From positions 126,005,450 through 126,069,449 of the forward strand of contig CP136069.1 in assembly GCA_032622095.1 (NCBI GenBank): 64,000 nucleotides of DNA. Direction: 5' to 3'. The stretch is from Siphonodentalium dalli. Taxonomy: Eukaryota > Mollusca > Scaphopoda > Gadilida > Siphonodentaliidae. The number at the start of each line of letters is the position of its first letter. The first letter of the stretch is position 1. The position numbers and the translations under genes were made by a program. The notes under the pieces are model-generated. The model saw only the letters and a program-made list of their open reading frames with translations. It was not told the origin of the DNA and made no database searches. This document shows, one piece after another, positions 55,805 through 64,000 of this stretch.

Positions 55805-56269
55805 AGATGCATAATCCGATTAAGTGCCCCTCATTTACTATTTACATGTATATGGAATCGGGGGGGGGGGGGGGGTAACAAATATTTTTAATCAAGTCGA
55901 GGAACCCACCTACATGTATCAAAGCTCAGAGTTATTAGATATCGATTTTTAAAATTTTAATATTTATCACCATCGATACTTAATAGTGGCCCAGAAAAAT
56001 TTGACGCCGACGGTCTCAGACCATATTGCGGATGAAGATGGATAACTCTAAAATGAAGAGGCTTTGTGTTGATAATAAGGCCAAACTTCGTCGAACAGCA
56101 TGTGATAAATATAACGTAACAGGCAATTTTATACTATACATGTAGTTGACAGTGGTTAGCATTATTTTTGGCCAATTAATCGATTCTGATAACTGAAGCA
56201 GCATTTCTAAAAAAAATGTTGTTGTTGGAATCTAATTATATGGGGAGCATCGAATCTGATTGAGCACCT
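55805..56269 (-). mobile_element. MITE copy M5, inverted relative to M4
   Basis: Starts AGATGCATAATCCGATTAAG and ends TCTGATTGAGCACCT, between TTAA at 55801-55804 and 56270-56273. It faces M4 across 17 bases and both share the variant terminus AGATGCATAATCCGA. A G16 run lies at 55860-55875. Confidence 0.8.
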
Positions 56270-56273
56270 TTAA

Positions 56274-56810
56274 TAGTTAGCTATATGATTTATATACACA
56301 ACTTTTTGTCCATTTCATGAAAAAAAAATTAACTTTTTTGTCCCAAAATAATTTACACGCGTACTGATTTTCATGGGCTGTCGCATTCGGTTCTGCTTAT
56401 GATCATTTGCCGATCCATGTTTTCATGTATTTCATGACAAGAAATGTCTTGTTTGGTTCAGAATTTCATTCGAAAAGTTTTTTTCCACAATTTTGGTAAA
56501 ATTTATGTAAAATTTCAAGATTTACTTGGGACAATTTTTTTTATTTTTATTTTTTTCCCTCCTGCATCTACTTTTTTTCTCCCCACATCAGCCCACATGT
56601 TCGTAAACCAGACTTAAAAATTGGTGTCGCCTAATAGACATTTAAACTTTGAAAATTGTAGGTTTCCGGATGATAACTTCAGTTTGTGTGATCATATCTG
56701 AACCAAATGTGGTATGTAAGTTTATCAGACCAAAATACAGGTCAAGTTCGAATATGGGTGTGCTCCGCCCATTTTTGCGGGAGTTATGGCCCTTTTTCGA
56801 CTTAGAATCG
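56274..56810. other. Interval with T-rich tracts, nothing recognised
   Basis: Several T/A homopolymer runs (56320-56580). 56660-56810 resembles a dispersed repeat ending with CGACTTAGAATCG; a related string recurs near 57670. Confidence 0.35.
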
Positions 56811-56812
56811 TG

Positions 56813-57125
56813 TTACACCCAGGTATGAAACATCAGGGTACACCTGGGTGAATAACACCATGGTACACCTGGGTGGGGAAACACCCAGGTAGGAAACACC
56901 AGGGTACACCTGGGTGGGAAACACCCAGGTAGGGTGCACCTGGGTGTGGTCACCTGGGTAATTACACCCAGGTTTATCCATACCAGGGTTTTTATCCAGC
57001 TTCAGGTGGGTAAATCATGGTAAAACCCAGGTTTCGCGGGGTCTTGATGGTTGGTGGATGTCTTGGTAGATAGATTTATACCTGGGTTTCGGCCCAAAAA
57101 ACCTGGGTGGATTTACCCAGGTACA
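56813..57125. repeat. Cluster of ACCTGGGT / ACCCAGGT motifs
   Basis: About 14 copies of the octamer in either orientation lie within ~310 bases, many as CACCTGGGTG, irregularly spaced by 10-40 bases and mixed with CAGGGTAC. Facing pairs can form hairpins. Each CACCTG is also an E-box. Confidence 0.8.
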
Positions 57126-57139
57126 TTTTTATATGGGAC

Positions 57140-58690
57140 GACACACGCTGTCGATGATGTGATTGATCCAATCTATCAGATTTGTCACTTGTCAATGGAC
57201 ACCGTCTCACGACTAATTCGTGAACACCCACCGGCCACAATCAGCACGTACAGCGGTATAATTTTTGGGTATATTTGCATGCTGGCGTTTATACATCTGC
57301 AGAATGAGTTTCGATGATATTATTGAGGTTTTTGAATTAGCACAGCGTGCAAATGAAGAGCCAAGAAGACAACGTCTCAGATGAATTTTGTTTGTCTTTT
57401 GGTTCTATTTGGAAATTTCCCTGCCATTTCTAAAGAAATTTCATTCCAGGCATCATTTTTCCGGCGCTGGTGGATGGTGCCGGTATCTTTATTCTCTAGG
57501 ATTTTGATGCTTATCTGCACAATGCCTAAACAAGAGCACGCCGTCGGGGCGTGAGCACAATACGCTCTTTCTGGAGTAAAGTGGGGCAAGGTTTAATTAA
57601 TTCGTTTGAAACTTGGTTCAGTTCACTCGATTCAATCTAAAGTTATCATCTGGAAACCGCATATCAGGTAAAATCTGAGTCGAAAAAGGTGCATAACTCA
57701 GTCAAAATCATGTGGACAAAACCCATATTAGAACATGATCTGTATTTAGCTCGTCTGCTGTGTATTTAGCACCCCTTCCTTTCCCTCGGTTACTCATGAT
57801 TGAAATGAACCAAACGTTTACTGTTACGCGCAGCATGTTTTATGTGACCGGTGTTCAATCTATGATTGCCGCCAATCACCTTGATTCCATAATCCTATAC
57901 CGCGCGGCGATGACTTCCCATCGATGTCCACCGATAGCTTCGCATTGAGCGTCGCCTCGTATAAACTACCTGGACCATAAACCCAGCTTGTGAATACCAC
58001 CCCTGGGGTGCTATTCACCAAGCGAGACTATTTTATAAACCAGGTAGTTTATTTGGTAGCGGCTGAACGCAAAGGTATCTTTGCTTTAGCGCAAACGACA
58101 CACGATGTCGATGGTGTGATTGATCCAATCTATCAGATTTGTCACCTGTCAATTGACGCCGTCTTACGACTAATTCATGAACACTCACCGGCCACAATCG
58201 GCATGTATAGCGGTATAATTTTTGGGTATAATTGTGTGGAGTCTCATGCTTGCGTTTATATATCTGCAGAATGATGTTATTAATGAGGTTTTTTAATTAG
58301 CACAGTGTGAAAATGAAGAGCCAAGAAGATAACGTCTCAGAAGAATTTTGTTTGTGTTTTGGTTCTGTTTGGATATTTCCCTGCTATTTCCAAAGACATT
58401 TCTTTCCATGCATCATTTTTCCGGCGCTGGTGAATGGTGCCGGTTTCTTTGTTCTTTAATATTTTGATTCTTCTCTCCACAATGCCCAAACAAGTGTTAC
58501 GCTCGTCGGCAGTGGGGGGGGGGGGGGGGGGGGGGGGTCTGGAAAACAATTGCACATATAGGGCCCAAAAAGTTTTTTTCCGACCCCGAGGGACCCACCA
58601 CCCCATTTGTGCAAATTTGTTCCTCCAAATGTTAGGGACCCACCCCTTTCTCATGTTTTTATCAAAATTTAAGAGTTTTTTAGCCGTTCT
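57140..58690. mobile_element. Two related remnants of a Harbinger-like element (tentative)
   Basis: 57140-57600 and 58100-58560 are ~85% similar. On the minus strand, both end with a conserved peptide (T-IHQRRKNDAW-E-SLE-AGK-PNRT; about 57377-57500 and 58337-58460) that resembles the Myb/SANT-like DNA-binding domain carried by Harbinger-type transposons and related host genes. On the plus strand both encode VIDPIYQICHLS and a following helix-like stretch, probably incidental. Stops and a G24 run (58514-58537) show decay. Confidence 0.35.
57815..58055. repeat. Palindrome P5b (partial)
   Basis: The left arm (GCGCAGCATGTTTTATGTGA ... CGTATAAACTACCTGG) equals that of P5 at 60.5 kb. Only the inner ~45 bp of the right arm remains. 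Apex GTGAATACCACCCCTGGGGTGCTATTCAC. Confidence 0.7.
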
Positions 58691-59095
58691 TCAATAACTG
58701 TGTTAACTGCCTTCAATCCCATTCCACTATCCTTTTTTGGTACAAAGTGTGTAAAATTAAGACTCAAGCAACAACATCCTTAATCGGTAAAGCACAGGTC
58801 AGAAAAACGAAAATTAAACTGTATTTCCAGGTCTTTCCTGGTGTTTCCAGTATCTAACAACAATAATAAAGCATTGTGATGTACACTGCATGTCACAAAT
58901 TGCCCTAGACCGCATTATAGCCTTACTATATCGAGCGTGTTTAGTCTGACAGAGAACACTGGCCAGTGCAAATAGTGGCAAAGAGGTCAGGGGTTCTACA
59001 ATTTTTTGTGCATGATCAAAGAACTCTTTAGTCTTATCCACCGGGGTGGGTGAGGAGGGAAATTGTTTTGGTTAGGTATACACATATATATATGG
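58691..59095. other. Interval with nothing recognised
   Basis: No gene or matched repeat was seen. Confidence 0.4.
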
Positions 59096-59097
59096 TT

Positions 59098-59520
59098 ATT
59101 ATACCCCCGATATTAGTCGGCGGGTATATAGTTGACGTCTCGATCCGTCCGTGCGTCCGTACAAACATTTTGCATCATAACTCAAGAGTCGGTTGTCATA
59201 TTTTGATGCTCTATGACATATGACGGACCAGACATGGGGAACGAATATGCATAATATCACGGATTGTGAGTACCAATGCCTACCAGAGTTATCCATGGGC
59301 CCTGTTTATGAAATTCAATCCGTACAAAGTTTTTGCCATATAAGTTGAAGTGTCGGTTGTCGAATTTTGAAGTGGTTTGGTATGGTGATAGACCTGAATG
59401 ATACGGGAAGGATGTATGCAGATATTACTGCATATCACAGGTTTTGCCTGTCGATGCATACCGAGCTACCAACTTGGTTCCATCCGTAAACACATTTTGC
59501 ATTATTATAACTCAACCATT
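59098..59520. repeat. Degenerate tandem repeat starting ATACCCCCGATATTAGTCGG
   Basis: Two loose ~200 base copies: ACAAACATTTTGCATCATAA then CTCAAGAGTCGGTTGTC at 59161, and CGTACAAAGTTTTTGCCATA then AAGTGTCGGTTGTCG at 59320. A third begins at about 59488. CCGTCCGTGCGTCCGT lies near the start. Confidence 0.45.
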
Positions 59521-59533
59521 TGTATGTATATTT

Positions 59534-59678
59534 GTGCACTAGAGTCTGCAGTCAGATTTTATTCTTGATTTTAGTTTGAACTTTGAAGACATTGAAGAAT
59601 GTGCACTAGAGTCTGCAGTATAGTCTCAGTCAGATTTTATTCTTGATTTTAGTTTGAACTTTGAAGACATTGAAGAAT
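59534..59678. repeat. ~67 bp tandem duplication
   Basis: GTGCACTAGAGTCTGCAG ... ACTTTGAAGACATTGAAGAAT occurs at 59534 and 59601. The second copy has an 11 base insertion. Confidence 0.92.
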
Positions 59679-59699
59679 GTCATTTCTCAAAGCATCTGA

Positions 59700-60500
59700 A
59701 TGCATCACATTATTTCAGTTCATCTATTTGTAAGCGATAACAGTATACAATTAGTATTGTAGTTTAGTCTTGTTGGTCAGTATTTAAGCTTCAATATGAA
59801 GTTCGTAAATTCAAGGAGAATAGCGTCACCTTCAGTGGGATTGTCTGAACAATAAACAGTAACGGCCATTCATCATAACCAATTCAGATTTATTTGGATA
59901 AGTGCTGCAAATTAACATTACTTGCAATCATTAAAAAGATGAGAAATAACCAGAAGGAATGAATTTGATTACATGCCAGAACAAGACAGTATTTCAGACA
60001 TTAGAAATTTATGAGATACTCTTTTCAATTTCATATTATGCAACAATCGGGTCAATGATATCTAGTCATCATTGAGTATTCACCATGTTCATGTAGTATT
60101 TGTGATACAGTTTTTTTTATTTTATTACTTTTATTCGGGTTATACAACTGGGTAATACATTAATTGTTTTTACTAAATTACGGTTTTCCACTGAGAAGTG
60201 GGACGGGATCCTGTGAAATCCAGAATGTTGCTAAATCTGAGGCTAAATAGTCAATATAGCTGTATATATAGCCATATGCCAACAAACATGATACTAACAT
60301 GCTTACAAACAACATTACATGGTCAGTACTTGTAAATTGTTTGAAAAAAAAACCCATTTTGGAAAAAAAATGACAAGCACGATTGTTTCGGTCTCTGGAC
60401 CACACAACCACCCCGGCCCTATATACGGATTTTTTTGTAGACCCCCTCATGTCGTCGGTGGTATATTTTGCCCCACGTCCTTTTCCTCGGTTGCTCATTG
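59700..60500. other. Interval with nothing recognised
   Basis: No coding frame or repeat was identified before palindrome P5. Confidence 0.4.
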
Positions 60501-60527
60501 TTGAAATGTGTACAAACGTGTACTGTT

Positions 60528-60901
60528 ACACGCAGCATGTTTATGTGACCGGTGGTCAATCTATGATTGACGCCAATCACCTTGATTGGATAATCCTATA
60601 TGGCGCGGCGATGACTCCCATCAACATGTCCACCGATAGCTTCGCATTGAGCGTCGCCTCGTAAAACTACCTGGACTATATTATAAACCAAGCCGGTGAA
60701 TAGCACCCCTGGGGTCGTATTCACCAGCTGGGTTTATATATTTTGTCCAGGTAGTTTATACGAGGCGACGCTCAATGCGAACCTCTCGGTGGACATCGAT
60801 GGGAATACATCGCTGCGCGGTATATGATTATTCAATCAAGGTGATTGGGGGACAATCATGTATTGACCACCGGTTACGTACATAAAACATGCTGCGCATA
60901 G
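60528..60901. repeat. ~370 bp palindrome P5
   Basis: Arms of ~170-185 bp run from CGCAGCATGTTTATGTGACC through GATTGACGCCAATCACCTTG and GCATTGAGCGTCGCCTCGTA to the apex GGTGAATAGCACCCCTGGGG near 60692-60712, then back. There are more mismatches and small indels in the outer half. Confidence 0.9.
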
Positions 60902-61028
60902 CAGAGCAGCGACAGGTTCAGTTCAAGTACGAGTAACCGATGGAAATGATGGGGTACACAACTGATGAACGCAATACTTTTTGAGCATATACACTGTCGT
61001 ATACCCGTTTAGGTTCAGACATTCCAAG

Positions 61029-61057
61029 ATGGCGGCGCCCACTAAAGCATATCAACG
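61029..61057 (+). CDS. Candidate first coding exon of an unidentified gene
   Basis: ATG in a good context (CCAAGATGG) encodes MAAPTKAYQ plus two bases, followed at once by the consensus donor GTAAGT. A GC-rich AAGATGGCGGC start is common in TATA-less housekeeping genes. Downstream exons were not recognised before the window end, so the gene either extends beyond it or this is a chance match. Confidence 0.3.
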
Positions 61058-61398
61058 GTAAGTGTATATATTGTCTCCAAGCAGCAATCAACGACATCTT
61101 TCGGTGATACACATTGAACCAGTTGTGTAGGAATTTGTATGCCCAACACATACGTAACACGCCTTTCGCATGACAGGCATGTGAATTGTTGTATTTGGCG
61201 TGTCAAGTCGTCATAAATTTTCGAAATTTTATCGAGGCGGCGAAATTTCCGCTTTTTCGTATTTTTTTGGCCCTGGGCTCATGCATCCGCAAATTTATGT
61301 ATTGTTGTGGGTAGATTAGGTCACCACACATCTTTGGAATGCAAAACCGGCGATATTTTTATTGTCTAACTCCGAAAAACGACCTTTGAAAATTTCAA

Positions 61399-61495
61399 AA
61401 TGTTCAGGTTCGGATACGCAACATTCGCGATGATTTTCGTTCAGGTTCGGGCAAATTTGGTTCAGGTTCGGACAATTTTAGTTCAGGTTCGGACG
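61399..61495. repeat. TTCAGGTTCGG repeat, four copies
   Basis: GTTCAGGTTCGG occurs four times in ~100 bases with variable spacers. Confidence 0.8.
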
Positions 61496-61739
61496 CATCA
61501 AAACCTTACCTATAAATGACATGCCGAGGTGCAGTTTCGATCTTATTGTGCGTGTTATTAACGAACATGAATTGTTAATTTGTTATATGCTGAAATTGAT
61601 TGTAAGCTAGAATTGTTAATCTGGCTTTAGCTGCCGGGTTGACAATTACATAACTCACCGACGGGGGATGGCTATGACTCCCCGACAGGGCTGGGATGTA
61701 GCCCCTGACCCCCCCCCGGTGTCACCCAACATAACTTAG

Positions 61740-62115
61740 TATCGATTATTTAGAATGGGGTGTCAAGTAGGGACTTGTCGACAGGGGTGGTTGTGCAGGG
61801 GTCTTACCCCCAATTGTAGTCATACCTAATACCCCGAGCAAAATTAATTGGAAGATTCACACCAAAATTAGGTTGAAATTGTTCTCGTAGTTTGATTTTC
61901 CAACACTTTCTTAGTGACGAATTCGTTGTTTTTAGACCAACATTTGCATATTTCCCTTTCATTTGCAAAATTATGGACTCAAATGGCCATCAGTTGGCAA
62001 TTTTGAAACCTATGGGTGAGTGTCAGGTTAATAATTTCCAAGAATTGGAAAACTTGAGGCCGGTCTATGCTATAGGATTGTCAAATGTTCATGTTCATAT
62101 TTCAAAAATGTTCTC
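61740..62115 (+). repeat. Dispersed repeat R2, copy 2
   Basis: TTAGACCAACATTTGCATAT and the flanking phrases (TTGATTTTCCAACA, AAATGGCCAT, AAACCTATGGGTG) match 19635-19810. Confidence 0.55.
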
Positions 62116-62820
62116 ACATCGGGCCTAACCATCGGCCGACCCGTGTGTTCTGTGTCCTTGCCAGTAGTTACTCGCTATTTAATTTAAGAAAAAATAGATC
62201 GAGGTGTAAATTTGTGTGGTGTTATACCACTAGATGTTAAGATGTTTTAATCTCATACTGGGCCGAACCATCTTTTTCACCCCCCTCCCCCGCACGACAA
62301 GTGGCCACAATATTACTGGTTCATTTGGAATAGTCTACCATCTGGTAGTCTGTCAGGGAACATTTGGGAAAAATCAAGGGGGTGGGGGTGCAAATTGATT
62401 TACGCAAACTTATGAGTTTGGTGTGGTTCAATGGGGCGGGGTGCAGTTGGAAATTCCAAGGTGGAGACCACCCCAACGAAAACCCTCTAACCAAGTCTCG
62501 AGTGCCAAATATCCCACACTCAACCAGGGGTGCCTCTCGCAACTTTAGTTTCTGCCCTCGGCATAGGCTTATTTGTTTCTTATCCGAGAATACAGTTCAC
62601 CGGCGGCAATGTATTAACCATACTCTGAAATAAAACGCTTCCGTGACGATCACACAATAAAGTCGTGCTGCAAGTAAGACGATACTTGTATTGTAGAAAT
62701 GATACGGAAGACCGATTGTCAAAAAATTCAACATCAAAATACACAGGGCAAGACTTATCGATCCAAACTGTGGAGTGTGTTTTCGTTGTGTATTTTTCGC
62801 ATATACCCATGGTTATATAT
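62116..62820. other. Interval with nothing recognised
   Basis: A G-rich stretch (62379-62390) and an open plus-strand frame (62364-62633) occur, but no protein motif supports coding. Confidence 0.4.
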
Positions 62821-62822
62821 AA

Positions 62823-62907
62823 ACGGGCTACGAGCATCTGACTGCTGGTTTATAAAATAAACCCACTCGGTGAATACGACCCCTGCAGTCAGATGCTCGT
62901 AGCCCGT
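62823..62907. repeat. ~85 bp palindrome P6
   Basis: Arms ACGGGCTACGAGCATCTGAC plus TGC are perfect. The loop contains AAACCCACTCGGTGAATACG followed by ACCCCT, shared with the apex of P5 and P5b. Confidence 0.92.
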
Positions 62908-64000
62908 AATCTTAAAAACGTACGGCCAAAGTTATACGTGTACATATCGAAGCCAAATCAAGGGTATAATGGTCCTTGGTAATGTTCGCTTGTGTCGGCA
63001 TTTTGGCCCACCCGGTTCCGGGGATCAACTTATGTCGATAAATATGTTAATTATTATTATTCGGACTACATTGTGTTCAGTATGCTACGGAAAGCCTTAT
63101 ATATGTATACAAATCATATAATTTATAAAATATTTATTCAGCGTGAAACAAAAAACTGAGAGCATTCACTGTTGCTAGTAGTCTATTTCTGATATGGTAT
63201 ATGATAAAGAACGTTCGTCTTGGTGAGCTATCATCGATTCGGTTTGCATTTCCTCGTGATCCGTGAATTTTTACAGAATACAATTACTGGAATACAATTT
63301 GGTGAACGTATACGATAGCATGAGAAGAACCTAAATAGGGGTAAGTAATTTAGTTCAATAGCCAATTTTAACACGCTAACATGTCGTAATTTGAAGAGCA
63401 TGCGAACTGCATGGTGTGTATATGCTTGCATGTGACTTTTGGACTGATATCCGGGCCCAACCGCGATGCTGTTCTATAGAACTTTGTTTTGGCGTCCAAT
63501 CCAATACAATCAATACAATGTTTGGCTATAGTCAATTCGCATGCATATGGGCGATATTGATTTCACGATAAATTACGCATTAAATAAAAACACACAAATG
63601 TCTTGCTATAGTTATGGGCTTACTATTATGGAGGGAAATCGTTGGATCAATGGTAATGTCGGGGTACATGCCAATTAAATAATCGAATGTCTCCATCCGC
63701 CCCCATGTTCAAAAGCTACATATCAAATCTCAGTGTACCCCCACTATTTCCAGATACATGTACAACTTATAATTTCTAGCGGGTTTCACGATTATATAGC
63801 TATTGGTATTCAATCTAAGTAACACGTGCCAAGCGATGTTATAGGATTATTATCAAAACGAGTATCCTGATATAATCTGAAGGGGGAGGCGGTAAGCCAA
63901 TGATTATATTGACAAAATAAAGGAGATATTCATAAATTGAGTGTTTTTTCTTTGAAGAGAAGTGTTTTAATAAAAAGAAAAGCTTTGTTTAAGAGCTATC
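62908..64000. other. Right end of window, nothing recognised
   Basis: AT-rich, with no exon-like frame and no repeat matched inside the window. Confidence 0.45.

Noticed and set aside
57051-57317. Plus-strand protein with VIDPIYQICHLSMDTVSRLI, duplicated at 57990-58274
   Set aside because: Conservation between the copies extends over non-coding sequence too, and the better protein signal is on the other strand. Kept only as part of the tentative Harbinger-like remnant.
62364-62633. Downstream exon of the candidate gene starting at 61029
   Set aside because: No recognisable domain and no good acceptor in the right phase; G-rich low-complexity start.

Overview
The window is eukaryotic nuclear DNA, AT-rich and dominated by transposable elements and simple repeats. 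Genes are split into short exons with GT/AG introns. The two recognisable host genes encode small secreted cysteine-rich proteins. The mix (secreted single-domain C-type lectin, beta-microseminoprotein-like protein, APE-type LINEs, many foldback/MITE elements) suggests a marine invertebrate, most likely a mollusc or another lophotrochozoan. The species cannot be fixed from sequence alone.

Layout. 0-6.1 kb: two decayed LINE copies on the + strand. 6.1-7.7 kb: a tRNA-like SINE, a dispersed repeat and a TIR element. 7.7-24.1 kb: a three-exon minus-strand gene for a beta-microseminoprotein-like secreted protein, with an apparent 1-base frameshift in its last exon. Its 13.6 kb first intron holds a third LINE on the same strand, large inverted repeats, a TTAA-flanked MITE and a SINE. 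24.1-28.9 kb: intergenic, with two direct copies of a 0.8 kb element that begins with a ~155 bp palindrome. 28.9-37.85 kb: a four-exon plus-strand C-type lectin gene (150 aa) with a TATA box. Its introns hold a ~0.8 kb tandem array, a 35 bp minisatellite and two MITEs. 38-64 kb: essentially gene-free repeats. These include minisatellites, a ~290 bp satellite-like array, a second GC-rich tandem array, several long palindromes, a ~2.67 kb TIR transposon, an inverted MITE pair and Harbinger-like remnants. One candidate first coding exon lies at 61.03 kb.

The two host genes sit tail-away from each other, divergently placed about 4.9 kb apart (24.06 and 28.94 kb), and both encode exported Cys-rich proteins. 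No shared regulation is shown by the sequence.

The strongest unusual signals are two. First, a ~2.67 kb transposon at 49.36-52.03 kb can be delimited because an uninterrupted copy of its target lies at 52.60-52.93 kb; the transposon carries seven copies of GTAACGTATGTTAC towards its ends. Second, two sets of long palindromes have dissimilar arms but a shared apex sequence.
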